This document shows, one piece after another, positions 45,700-58,524 of a stretch of 64,000 nucleotides of DNA. Source of the DNA: Pseudocercospora fijiensis CIRAD86 (lineage: Eukaryota; Ascomycota; Dothideomycetes; Mycosphaerellales; Mycosphaerellaceae); assembly GCF_000340215.1 (NCBI RefSeq), contig NW_006921533.1:5795424-5859423 (forward strand), written 5' to 3'. How positions within the stretch are numbered: position 1 is the first letter of the stretch; the number at the start of each line of letters is the position of its first letter. A program made the position numbers and the translations under genes. The notes under the pieces were generated by a model that was not told the origin of the DNA, searched no databases, and saw only the letters and a list, made by a program, of their open reading frames with translations.

Positions 45700-48600
45700 T
45701 ATTAAATCGACGTCGATACGCTAGGTATAGGAATCCGTTAAATAATTCGTATCCGTCGAAGGCTATAGCTTCCGCTTCTAAGTACGCGTTATAGCGAAGA
45801 GCTAATAGCTTTAATATCCCTCGAGACTAAATTCTATCTAACGGTATTGTTTTAATAGTAATATTACCCTCTATTTGCTTCTAGTAATAGATCTCGCATT
45901 CTTACTCGCTAGTATTTAGCGGGAATGTCTTTCGTATACGTCCTATTAAAAGTATAGTAGCTTTGTCGCCTACTAACCTATAGTAATCCTATCGTACGTA
46001 ATCGTAGACTATTACGGTAAGGAGGAAATAGTACTCCGGCTAGTTAGGATCTATACTATTATCGGTTAAAGCATTAGTATATAGCCTAGCTAATTTATTA
46101 ATATCGAAGGATATCTATACTTCCTCTCTATCTATCCGAAAGAGGCTAGAATTCTAGACGTAGGAAGTGCTATAGACGATAGCAAGACGGAACCTAAGTA
46201 TCGGACAAGTGCTATAAAGATACTACTATATATCGTTGTTAGTTAAACCTCCGTCTAGTCTAGACTAAAGTAGTATAATCTCGATAGGGCGGTTATACTA
46301 TTCGACGAAGTCCGCGAGTTAGGATAGTAAACTACGTACTAGATTGCCGCTACGTCCGGATTGTCCTTCGTCCTCGGGGTCTAGAAACTGTTTTCTAGAA
46401 CTGCCTAAATACGTATACGGAATCTACGAGACTTAGTCTATATTGTTACGTAGCTCTACCTAGGATATAACTTTTTTAGGGAGTCTACTAGTCGTACTAA
46501 AGTTCCTATAAAACGCGCGAACTTAATCGAACGTACGGCCTTCTAGATCTTCGAAATCTTTAATCTTTCTAAGTGCCGTGCTTTTCTATACTTAGGAGAT
46601 AATTAGTCGTAGCGTATAGTCGATAGCGTCTTAAAGATCTAGCGCTTCTCTCGGGTCGGATAGTAAGTGCTAGAGAGTAGATATACCTACTTGTCTACCG
46701 ACGCTAGGATAGAGGCTATAGAAAGTGTTTTAACTATCTATATGCCTTAGAAAGGTCTAAACACTCTTTAATAGTACCGTACTAATTCGATCTCTTAAGG
46801 AGTTCTCGTCTTCGATATCTATAGAATATCGGATCTTTTCGATAACTCTAGCGATAATATCGGCTTCGAGCGTCGCTTTGCCCTATAAGTCGCAAAGTAA
46901 GATATCGCATACAATTCGCCTTAGCTCTAAGAGTAGGACTTCTCTATTATATAGCTAAATATCTACAAAGAAGATACGTTCCTACTTAGGGGTACTATCG
47001 TCCTTACCCTCGCTATTCTACGCTCCGTCGTCTATTTTTACGTCTTTATTTACGTTATCGCTCCCGTTGCCGGATTCTAAAGAGGAGTCGGGAGAGTAGT
47101 TAATATCCCTAGTCTTATAAAGCGCTATAAGCGTCTCGTCGTAATCTAGCTAACTATAGCCGCTCGTATTGCCTTATACGAGTATCTTCTCTACGCGACG
47201 AGCGTATACGGCTCGATACGCCGCGGCGTCTAGTCGTAATTAGGAAGTCCTTGCTATATCGAGATAGACGTACTCTACGAGATTTTGTACTCTATAAATA
47301 GTATAGTCGTTATAATTCTTCTAAAAAGCAGTATCGGCCTATTTGTACTTCTAACGACTAACTATACTTATCTAAGACGGCGAGTAGAAGGCCGACCCGT
47401 ATAACTTCTTAAATAGAATAGTTAAAATCGTTTCGACCTACCGATAATAGAATGCTTTTTGTTCTACTTTAGAACGATCGAAGTACTATAAGTCGAAGAC
47501 TATAATCTTATATAACTCTCGACGAGCTATAAAGAACTCCTAGTATATATTAGCCTCGTTTAGGACTAAAGCGGCTTTAGTTGTATCTTCCGTTAGTGCG
47601 AACGGAAATCTAAAGCCGTATTCTATAATCTACTTAACGGCGTCTTTAGACATTGTCTAATAAGCGACTTTAGTTAGAACTCTAACGGCGAGCTTTCCTC
47701 TTACTCGGTCTAGTACGTATATTCGGACTAAAGCTAAAACTAAGTCGTCGACTAACTAGAATGTAGGTACTAGACTAATAACTCCTCTAGCCGTAAGTTA
47801 GATTATCTTATCTAGGGCTGTATTATTAACTACGACACTAATTGTCTTAGAGGCATCTAATCGGGTCGTATCGCCCGAAAAGTAGGTATTAAGGATCTAG
47901 CGAAGTACTATTAAAGTCTAATCCGAGACAGACTTTGTCGATAATACCTTCCTAGTCTTATAAATCCTCTTAATTGCTCTCTAAAAGTTAGCCGTAGGTA
48001 AATCTACCGAGGTATAGAACTTAGTATTCTACCGGGGAGCATATTCTTTCGGCTTGCTATAAAGTAGAGGCTAGGACAACGCCTTAGCAGCATTACCCTT
48101 GCTTAGTAGATCCTTCTTAGTAGATAGAGCACTCTTACCAATAGGCTTCTTCGCGAATAAAGTACCTTTACTAGCCGAGTTGCTCTTAGACGAAGGCTAC
48201 TAACTTAATGTGCTTTTAAAGATGTACTATAGCGTAGGCTACTATCTTCTACCTTCTTATATTAAGTATATACGTAGCTCGACGAAGTGCTGCCTTACCT
48301 ACTACCCTATCTTTACTATAATCGGCTCCTCGCGTATAAAGTATCGTATATTGTCGATCGTAGCGAAGCCGTACTCGTAGTTATTCGGCTATAGAGTATA
48401 TAGCACCTCTCGAGAAGGCTAGGTATAAGCATCCTTAAATAGAAAGTCTAGCTTCTTCGAAGCAAGCTCGAGTATAATCCGAATAGCTTATTCTAACTTT
48501 CCGCTACGCTTTATACCTCTAAGCGAATTAGCTAAGATAATAACTTTATTTACAAAGTCGATATTAAAGGAGCTCTAATAGCTATTACTTAATATAGTAC

Positions 48601-50300
48601 CTACTATAGCCTTACTATTTACGGGTATATCTAGGATGTATATAGCGTAATTCTACTACTTATCCTAGCTTTCTCGGTCGATAAGCGCGAGCGTATCCTA
48701 TAATTGATTTTAACGGACTTCTATCTTATCGTCTAGAAGCTAGTAGAGCAACTTAACGGGCGAGAAGTAGACGATTCCCGGTACGAAGTTATAACTATCG
48801 AGTAAGATAAAGTCCGAAATCGTTATATTATCTAGCTAGTAGTCGCTACTATTATAGTTACCTATTAGCGGATACTATTTACTCTAGGTACGTAAACTTA
48901 GCCCGCTAAGACGATAGTCGTTCTATAGATAGTCTATTAGAAAGACCGTATTCTTAGGAAACGATAGATCGCCCTAGTTCCGGAGTCCGTTATCCTTTTT
49001 GTTCTACTTAAGGTAAGTCGCAATAATACGAGCGAGCGGTCTCGTAATCGGTAGCAATAGTCCGTCTTTATCCTACTTCGAGTTAGGATTTAGTCCTTAC
49101 TCGAAGGAGATCTAGCGTATATTCTAGTAGGCGAAGTCTAAGTTATACTTGTTCTACCTTTTCCTAGTAAGAGCTAGATCCTCTAGTTTATAGTCTAGGA
49201 CTATAGCATCCTTCTACGATAATCCTACGACTAGTACGCTCTTCTATATAGTTAATAGAGTGCTTAACTTAGCCTCTTCGTTATTACCCGTTATAAACAA
49301 CTTATTATTAGGATTCGATACTACGATATCTTCTTATATAAGCGAGTCTCTATCGTCTATATAGAAGACGTCGGCACTTGTCTCTGTCTCGTTAACTGCC
49401 GGTAATGCCGCTAGTAGTACTACTAGTACCTACGTAGTAGTAACGGGCGGGAGCTGTATAACCGTTACGCTAGCTGCTTTTAGCGTTAGTAAAGCTTTCG
49501 TATTAGTAAACTTAGAGACTAGTAGAGTAGTAGGTCCCTTCGATACTATATTAACCTCTCCTTTACGGATCTTCTATTCTCGCTATACTCTACCTTTCTC
49601 CGTAGTAGTATCCTATCCCTATATAATCTTAGCGCGTTCCTAACGTATAGGCCGATTAGGTCTAGGGCTAGTATCTAGAGATCCGTTTCGACCCGAACCT
49701 AACGTCTTCTACGAGCCTCGCCTACGAACTAGAGAGCGTTTACGCCGCTAAGCTCGCCCTATATCGCGTCTAGTACTTAGAGATCTCCGCCGGTACAATC
49801 TGTCTCTAGAATCGTTGCGATGTCTATCGCTACTAGTACGTAAAGGAACGTACTTATCGTATCCGCTTCGATAGTATCTACTATCTTTAGCTCGTAAAGG
49901 TACGTATCGATCGAACCTATAATTCTTATTAGTAGGACTTAGAGAACGACCTCGTCTACGGCCGCGATTATCTCGTCGGGTACTATAATAAATAGAGTCT
50001 AGTAACCGTCTTAGTAATCTTATACGACTACTAGTATACTTACCTAACTGTCTCTTTCGAGAACGGTTATTTCTACGTACCGCTACTAGAGACCCTCGCC
50101 TCTATCGATAGTCTAATCGAGAGTCGTATAGCGAACGAAACCTCCTAGACGTTCTTAAGCTCGCGTCCGTACGACGCGATAGCCTAGAGCCTTTATATCG
50201 AGATAAGGACTTAACTCTACTATCTCCTCGCCTAGCCGTCTAGCTAGTAGGACTACGAGTCCGCCTAGAAGCGTCTATATATCTATACGAAGATAATATT
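45700..50300 (-). pseudogene. Large RIP-decayed ORF of unknown family, RS-rich N-terminus
   Basis: On the minus strand several long samples read as protein when TAG/TAA are taken as Trp/Gln: DSSLESGNGSDNVNKDVKID (about 47025-47085), SGLSLRT and LDNITISDFILLDSYNFVPG (about 48780-48900), and ILANSLRGIKRSG (about 48500-48550). The presumed N-terminal 0.7 kb (49600-50300) is dominated by Arg and Ser. In the stretches I translated the frame did not shift. I recognise no transposase, reverse transcriptase, integrase or helicase motif. It is probably the product of a repetitive element; function unknown. The dense stops exclude a functional protein from this copy. Confidence 0.5.
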
Positions 50301-51000
50301 ATCTAATTTAGATATAGGTAAGGCGCGTACGTAGCGCCTTAAGCCGGGAATAGTAAAACCGCGTAAGCGGTAGAGAAAAGAGTAAGTAAATAGAGGCGTA
50401 ACGCCTCTTATAGGAATTGAAATTAATAATACACTTATAAAAGCGTATCGGATATAAGGAGAAAGGACGTTTAGGCCTAGCCTAATACTATATAAAGTCG
50501 AATTCTACTAAGCCTCTTCTTAGGAAGGCACTAGTTAACTAGGAAGGTACCTTCCTCTATCGCTCGATAAAGTAGCAAATCTAGTAACTACCCTTTAGAC
50601 TACGAGAAAGTTACGTTTACTAATAGTGTCGTATTAGTCGTTTAATATGCTTTAATATAAAGTATACTTAGCTCTAATATACTCGCGTAGTATAAAGTCT
50701 CTTTTAATCGGTATAGCGTACTATTTGCGTCGCGTAGTTGCGCGTATTATCTTTTCTTCGATTCTATTAGAAGTATGTTTCCGCGCGACTATCGGCTAGT
50801 AGCTTATAATAGCAGCTAATGTTAGTAACAAGTATAATAGGTCTAGATAATAAAAGAATACAGACCTCCTACTCTTAGGCGCTTATATATTATAAAGTCT
50901 CCTTTAATTAATAGAGTATACTAATTGTATAAGTAGAATCCCTATCTAGCTAGGCGTATAGTCTTTCCTTCTTTCTATTATATTAGACAACCCTATATTC
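50300..51000. repeat. RIP-mutated DNA without recognisable gene
   Basis: CpA/TpG-poor sequence between the large decayed ORF and a minisatellite. Similar short stretches recur (for example TATAAAGTCTC with CTTTTAAT at about 50690 and 50890), suggesting a further internal duplication. No coding signature. Confidence 0.5.
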
Positions 51001-51004
51001 TTTC

Positions 51005-51432
51005 TTCTTAGCTAACGCTCTTCGTCCGGTATACCGCTTAAGCGATATTCGACATTCTTATAAGTGTTCCTTCGTCCGCTATACTACTCGCTTAAGCGAT
51101 ATTCGATATCCTTATAAGTGTTCCTTCGTCCGCTATACTACTCTAGCGATATTCGATATCCTTATAAGTGTTCCTTCGTCCGCTATACTACTCGCTTTAG
51201 CGATATTCGATATCGTTATAAGTGTTCCTTCGTCCGCTATACTACTCTAGCGATATTCGATATCCTTATAAGTATTTCTTCGTCCGCTATACCGCTCGAG
51301 CGATATTCGATATCGTTATAAGTATTCCTTCGTCTACTATACTACTCGAGCGATATTCTATACTCTTATAAGTGTTTTTCTTCGTCCGGTATACTACTAG
51401 AGCGATTTTCGACATTCTTATAAGTGTTTTGC
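51005..51432. repeat. Minisatellite, 50-54 bp period
   Basis: About eight copies of a unit containing TAAGTGTTCCTTCGTCCGCT and GCGATATTCGATATCCTTAT. The marker GTGTTCC or its variants recurs at 51064, 51118, 51168, 51222, 51272, 51322, 51372 and 51424. Length differences come from a CGCTTAAG/CGCTTTAG insert present in some copies. Confidence 0.93.
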
Positions 51433-53400
51433 CGTATTACTCTATCTAGCACTAACGGCCCTCGCTTATACGAATACTAGTTTAGGTAATAATCGACTTC
51501 CTTATTTTACCGCTACGATCTCCGATAGCTAGACTAAGCGATATACGATATCCTTAGGGGTGCTTCTTAGATCGTAGACGTCTTTCGAACCTAGTCTAAG
51601 TAATTTTTATATCCTTATAATATAGCCGATCTAATTTATACCTACCGCCCGATTAGTTTACTAAGAATCCTTACCTACGATAAACCCGTAGCTTCCTTAA
51701 TTACTAGCGATCGGTATAGGTTTAAATAACATTACGCTATTACTAACTTTAGCACGCCGCTATTACTACTTATAAGATTCGATAATAGGTGTCTTACGAA
51801 TCCCTCTAGGCTAAAAGCCGCTATAAGAGATATTCGCTATTCTTATACTCAAGTATAACGCCGGCTCCGTCTATAGCTAACTCGAGAGATCCTTAGCATC
51901 CTCCTCTTCTAAGAATTCTAAGCGATTTTTAATATCCTTAAGCTCTTTCGGCTATCGTTCTATAGCTCTTTATAGATACTCGACATCTTAAACTAATGCT
52001 ATACGTAGCTATCTCGAGCGGTTAACGGTACCCTTAACAAATTTCTATTACGCTATACTTTACTATTACTTATCGCTATATACTTAAGTAATATTTAGCT
52101 TCCTTAGTATAATTTCGTTGTCTGCGTACAAAATGCCGTAAGATTTCCGATATCTGTAGTACTACGAGTCGCGGCAAAATTTATAGCATTCTCTAACCCG
52201 CAATCTCGTAGCAAGTTATACGGCTCGATAGTAGCCTTAGGCGTATCGTCTATAGTGTCTATATATATATAAGGAAGAAAGGGCGGTTAGGCGGCTAATA
52301 TCGCTAGCTAACTTATCCGGGCGCGCTTAGCTATAGCTAGTATACATTTCCGACTTTACCTTCCTCCTTACTAGTATATATATTATAGTAGGGAAACCCG
52401 GCTTAGTATAGGTATATATGCTTGTACCCTCTCTCCTTTTTTTTATACCCCGAATATATATAACTACCTCTATAATTAAAAAACACATACATACACTATA
52501 TAAGGAGATATAGCTACGGCAATACATAGCAAGAAAGATATAGGAAATGTACCTAATCTAGCTACAATATAGCCCTCCCTGCGGCTATTCTCTTCTCTTT
52601 AATATTTATAACGCCTTCTCTTCGAAGTATATAATACTACGCCGACCCCTCGCAGTTACCTAAGAGACACTAAGTACTAGGCCTACAGTATACAGTTCCC
52701 TATATATATACCTCTACCTACGACCTACTCGTCCCGCCTACATTTTCTAGAGCCGAAGGTAGGGCTATCTTTATTTATTTGAAGGTACAGGTATATATAT
52801 AGTTAAGAAGAAACGTTTATAGCCTTCGCCTAGAGCGAGGACTATACTACTAATATAATACTACCGCCAAAAAGACCTTAGTAGTATCGAGACGTCCTAC
52901 TACTAATAAACCGTTACCAACTTAAAGCAAAAGGAATACTATTACCGACTTAAAGCAAAAGGAAATACTGTTTACGAATATTACGACTCCCTACCTGTCT
53001 ATAGCAGGCGGGACCCTATAAGAAACGACCTATATAGAAAGAAACCTAAGAGCCCGCTATAAGAAACTAGAGATAGGGATACGAAGAACCCCGAAAAGTC
53101 GATAGCCCCCTATCCCTTCCGCTAATCGGCGCGAGCCTAACTTAAAACTTCCTTCCGGGCTATTACGACCCTTCTGCGGTACCGTAATCGGCATACTGCG
53201 AGTTAATAGAAATTAATAGAGAGAAACAAAGGGGGCCTAGAACGGGTATAGCGGGTATACTAGCTAGCTAGCTAGGTAACATTCGCCGCCCCCTTTATTC
53301 TATATATATATAGACTACCGCCTACCCTCCCCTTACTTCGAGGATATAGACGCGATACGTACTACAAAGTACGCTATAGCCCGTCTACGCTCCCTCCTTA
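51433..53400. repeat. RIP-mutated DNA without recognisable gene
   Basis: AT-rich, CpA/TpG-poor. GCGATATACGATATCCTTA-like fragments near 51540 are probably diverged minisatellite copies. The part nearer 53400 could contain the 5' end or LTR of the Gypsy element, but I could not delimit one. Confidence 0.45.
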
Positions 53401-53499
53401 CCTTAAGTATACCTAGTAACCTATCTAATTTTATCGATACTATATCCTTCCTATTTATTCTAATCGTTTATCGTCTTTTATAAATTGTTTGTTCTATCG

Positions 53500-56400
53500 A
53501 CGAGATAAGCTCCTAAGAAAACAATAACAACCCTACCCCGGCGGAGCCGCCTTTATAGGCCCCCTCTAATACCGGTACCTACCGAGACCTACCTCTAAAC
53601 TTTATTCGCAACTACCTCGATACTAACTCTAATACCGAGAGAACTACGGCCTTAGGAAGCGATAAGGATACTAGTATAGAAAATAGAGAAGCGGCTTAAG
53701 GAGGTACTACCTAGGAGGGCGGTACTCGAGAAGTTCCCTAGTAGCTTATCTAGGCAACCGGAGGGCTATCCCCTTAACTTCTCTAAGGTCTTCTTTAGGC
53801 CTTCTCGGACTTAAAGCCGTAGATGCCCCTCCTAGGGACCGTTAAGAACCCCCTCTTTACTAGAGAAAACGCTACTAACTTTGTTAAAAGGTTTTCTACT
53901 ATCCTTAAGCGATACTATCTAAGGGCTAAAACGGCTACTACGGTGAAGCTCCTTATAGCTAATTGTAAAGCTAGTATCCGACCCCGAGTTGCTCGGCTCC
54001 TAGGTAGTAAGCCTCTTACGTAGGAAGCCTTCTTAAAGAAGTTTAAGCGCGAGTTTGCTAACTAGGATATCGCGGTTCGGCTAAACTCCCGCGAATACCT
54101 TAAATAGCTATATACTAGACAAACGGCTAAGAGTAATACCCTTCGCTTTTGTTAGGACTTCTATAGTATCGCTAAAGGGATACCGAGGAGGCTTCTTAAT
54201 AATATTACGAGGAGCCGTCTGTTTCTAAAGGGCTTAGGAGGCTCTATACCTACTATTATACCTCGGATCTACGAAAAATATAGCATCTACCCTTACGATA
54301 AGGAATCCTATACTAACTTCGAACAGATTTATCGTACTAGGTACGACCTAGCTCGTAGCCGATAGGGCTTCTCGCTCCTTACTAGTAACGATAGTAGCTA
54401 TTTAAAAGAGCTACGAGAGACAGTTAAGAAAAGAATGCCGAGTATACGCCCTACCCTAGATATCTAGCGATAGGGGGTAGCCCTTAAGCTAGTTACGGAC
54501 CCCGGTATCGACGACCTTATTAAGCAGTTCTAAGACCTAAAACTTTACGTCCTCTCCTAAGACAATTAGAAGGGCCCTACTATAGGTCCGGTTAATACTA
54601 ATGCCGATTCGTATACTCTATAGCGCCTCTATCCCCTCTAAAGCGACAATACCCCTACAACTTAGATATATAATAACTAGTTTGTATAAGGGCTAACTAT
54701 CGATGCCTTTGCCTTTTAATCTATCCCTAGTATAGAGGGTCGCTATTACTATTACGGAGCTAAAGGCTACCTTCGTCTAAACTGTAGGCCCTACCGGTAT
54801 ATATAAGACTAAGGGTTCTACTATATTCGAGACCGTACGTAGTACTTCGGGCCCCTAGGTATACTATACGCTACCCTATTCCGCTTCCGTAATAGTCCTA
54901 CCCTCCTAAAGCTCGCTATTATACTTCCTCTCCTCGAGGCCTATTACTAGTAGGAGATTGTTTTCCTACCTAAATTTAGAATAGAAGCCCTTCGAAAACA
55001 ATTTAACTATCCTTCTTAGTAACTAAGGCGAACTGTAGCCCCTAGTACTATAGCTTAACTAGGCCCTCGAGTTCCGACTCCTCGAGCCTTAGCTCCGATA
55101 ATTCCTTCTACTCTTCCCCCTCTACCTTTAAGGTCTCCGGGAAATCCCTATAGAGGGATCGCTTTAAATAATGCTCGAAACGGCCTTCCTGCCCCTACTA
55201 CTGCCCCTACTACTACTAGGCGGGTTATGCTATACTAAAGGCCCTACGATCTAGGTATAGTCGAGGAGGCCGATAAAGAGCTAGATTTTAGCGACTACGA
55301 GGCGGCTATAGTTATAGATACCCTTGCCTATACTCGTAGCTAGGATACACCGCTTAGGAATAGTCTTCCCGTTACCGCTATTACTAACGTAAATCGGATC
55401 CGGAAAGCTACTACTAAGTAGAAAGGTACTACGAAGACTAAGGGCATTCGTAACGTAGTTTAAGGGCTTAGCGTTCGCGAGGTAGAGGAAGCAATTCGTA
55501 AACAAACCTAGCTTCGAAGAACTACTTAAAGGTCCCCGAGCCTACTATCTCTAAGAGTAAGAACCTAGTCTAAGGAAACGGTTAGTCGTAAAACCCCTAC
55601 TACTAGCCCTTCTAGTACTTATAGGCAGCCTACTACTAAATCCTTAAATAGTAACGCTAGCCTACCTAAGGATAGTAACCTAGAAATAGACGACGCACTA
55701 CCGCTAAACCCGAAGCCTGCCGCTAAGGAACTATCGAAGAGAGTAAACCCCCCGAGCCGGTAGAGGGCTATACGCAAGGAGCCTAAGACGACTAATATTA
55801 TAAAGAATCTTTAGAAGCATTATAAGGACCCCGATTTTTAGGTAAAGAAATTCCCTAGTAGGAATAGTATATAGCTTAGTAATGCTAAGGCCCTTGCCTA
55901 TATTCCGGAATATTAAAAACTCGTAGCTCGCTAGCCGAACGATAACGCTCTTACTATAAGAATCTAGGAGCTAGAAAAGGATAAAACCGATAAGATTCCC
56001 TACTAGATTATAGAGATAGTAGGCAGAGTAGCTACCTTAGCTACTAGGAGAACTAGACCTAGGAAGCCTAAGGATTACCCTATTCTAGTCCTTACCTCCG
56101 CCTAGGAATTCTTTACTAGCCTCGACGAGGAAGAAGGCTAGAGGGAATGCGAGGCCGCTAACGAAGAGGTTGTCCGGGACCCTAATTCGATTAGCCGGAG
56201 AAACAGACTTAACTACTACGTAGTACAAGTTATTTTATCCGGGGTAGATGCTCTACCTAACGAGATGCTCTATATCGACCCTAGCTAGATTCGCCTCTTA
56301 TTAGTCGACGACAACTTCGCCCTTATTCCTAGCCCGTATATTACTATTACTATTAACAGGTGCCTTAAGATCCGCGCTCTTATTAATAAAGGCTCCGAGG

Positions 56401-58440
56401 GGAATATACTAAACGCGAAGTTCCTATAGCGAGCTAGCCTTACTCTTTTAAAGAGTCTTATTCTAAATATACGAGGAGCTAGAGGAAGAGCTAAATTTAT
56501 CGGTATTAGCACTTCCGTTCCTATCTCTACCTTTAATATCGAGTATAAAACCGACTTCCTTATTATACCCCTAGGGGATAACGACCTCCCTATTATTCTT
56601 AGTCGCCCGTAGGCTCGCAAGAACCGCCTTATCGCTCGAAATATAGACGACGGCTCCTAGGAAGGAACTATTTCTATACGCGGGGGCCGCTCTACTACCT
56701 TTACTACCCTTACTAGCTCTAAGAATTGTATCCTACTTAAGGAGCTCCTTAGTCGTAATAATACCTAGTAGTTAAAAAACTAGGTAGCGGACGAGAAACT
56801 AGCGTCGAGTCTGCCTCTTTTTCGAAACCGCTAGGTAGGGATATTATACGTACCGTTACGACCTATTATTTAATAAGAAATGTTATTATAGGGTTATATA
56901 GCAAAAAGGATAGTAACCCTAGGGTATGCTAGCTAGCTAGCTAGGGTATATTAATTAGTCCGGTAGTCGGCCCGCCCCCGCTCTCGCTATCTTTTCCGAC
57001 CTCGCTTAGACTAGCCCCGGCTTATCCTAGTATTCCCGGTAGCCCCGGCATTCCCGCGTCCCTGTAATTGCCCTTTAGTAGCACCCTATATAAAAGCCGC
57101 CTAGCTAGGCACCCTATCTAGGAGCAGATATACGACGACGTACCGGTCCTAGCTATATAACGCTAGTCCTTTCTCGAAGATCCTTTCTAACTATACCCGA
57201 CGATTAGCCTTACCCGGCTCGGGCGTACGGAGGCGATTCTCGAGCCTATAACTCGTAACGACTAGGCGGCAATCCTTTAGTAGTCGGAAGCGAACAGGTT
57301 TTGTAACTAGTATAAGCGGCACTATAGGTTTTAGAGCTTTCGAAGGTTCCCTACCTAGCTACTATCTATTAAGAAAATGCTTAAGGAAGATTCGGATACT
57401 AGCCGCACGGTCGGAGTTTATAGTATATATAAGAAAAAGGTAGACAAAGTAAGACCTATAGAAGCTAGTACTACGATAACCGGGAGTATAACGACCGGTA
57501 GTAACCCTTACTAGAAAAAGAAATAGCTTACTCGAGAAGCGTTGCTTCCGCCTAGAACCGGGCTATATAACTAGAAGTACCTAATTAAGAAGTTCTTAGA
57601 TATACTACGCGGCTCGCGCCTAACTAAGGAAAGGAAAGCAAAGCTTCTTATTAGAATAGAACTTCTTCTTAAGGAGCTAGATCTGTTCTACGAAATGCTT
57701 TATAATAGGGAGAAAGCCCTTACTTAGAGCTTTACTAAAATTAGAAGGGTCGACGCGGATATAGTACCTCCCTAACGGATCCGAATAATTCCTTATAAAC
57801 CCTAGAGAAAACTAACCTTCCGCCTCTAGCCTAGCCTAGTAAACATTATAGAAGAAATAATCTAAGAGCGAATTGCGAATAGGGTGCTTAAAGTTAGCGA
57901 AGGAGTATACCGGAACCTATAGTTCTTAGTCTAGAAGAAAGGAACTAAGAAATATCGCCTAATTAACGCTACTATAGAGCTAAACCGCTATATAATGCAG
58001 GACGGAAACCTTCCTCCTAATACTAATAGCTTTACCGAGGATTTTGCTAACTATACTATCTCGTCCCTAATCGATTTCTTTTCTAGATACGACTAAGTCC
58101 CGCTTTACGAGGCCGATCGAGATATAACTGCCTTTAATACCCCGCTTAGCCTTATACGAATAACTACCCTTCCGCAAGGAGCGACAAACTCCGTTGCCTA
58201 GTTTGTCCGAGTAGTAATAAGAATCCTTTTTAACTATATTTCCTACTATACGAGGCCGTTTGTCGACGATATTAGTATTAAGGGCCCGAAAACCCGATAT
58301 AATAATAAAGAGGTCGAACCTAGCCTAAGAAGGTTCGTTACTAAGCATATTTAATAGATAGATAGTATTCTTACAGACATTAAGCGTACTAGGTATACTG
58401 TTTTAGGTCTGAAATCTTACGTTATAGAAACTTTTTTACC
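53500..58440 (+). mobile_element. Gypsy-type LTR retrotransposon remnant (gag-protease-RT), RIP-degraded, 3'-truncated
   Basis: Plus-strand remnants follow Gypsy order. A gag-like part (53820-54600) reads NPLFTRENATNFVKRFSTIL and continues to a degraded zinc knuckle near 54735-54790 (YGAKGYLRLNC, first Cys positions changed to Tyr). A retropepsin-like segment at about 56355-56420 reads ALINKGSEGNILN, with the catalytic Asp changed to Asn through a TG-to-TA change. A reverse transcriptase at about 57790-58430 reads RLINATIELNRYIMQDGNLP, TLPQGATNSVA and FVDDISIKGPK, the YxDD-type catalytic motif. The frame ends after LGLKSYV at about 58425; RNase H and integrase are missing, and no LTR pair was recognised. 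Former Trp and Gln codons are stops throughout. Confidence 0.85.
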
Positions 58441-58524
58441 GATCGCGACGATCCTATCGACAGGATCGCTTAGGATCCTTAGGATCGTACGTTAAAGATC
58501 TTGTCTAATAGGATCGTCGCGATC
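58441..58524. repeat. 15 bp perfect inverted repeat at the retroelement break
   Basis: GATCGCGACGATCCT (58441-58455) is mirrored by AGGATCGTCGCGATC (58510-58524), with a 54 bp spacer that itself holds AGGATCCT-type palindromic words. It sits just after the point where the reverse transcriptase frame ends. Confidence 0.9.

Noticed and set aside
51118..51321. 67-codon open frame with repeating Phe-Val-Arg-Tyr
   Set aside because: By-product of the 50-54 bp minisatellite.
53823..54023. 66-codon frame as an independent gene
   Set aside because: It is an internal part of the decayed gag-like region of the Gypsy remnant.
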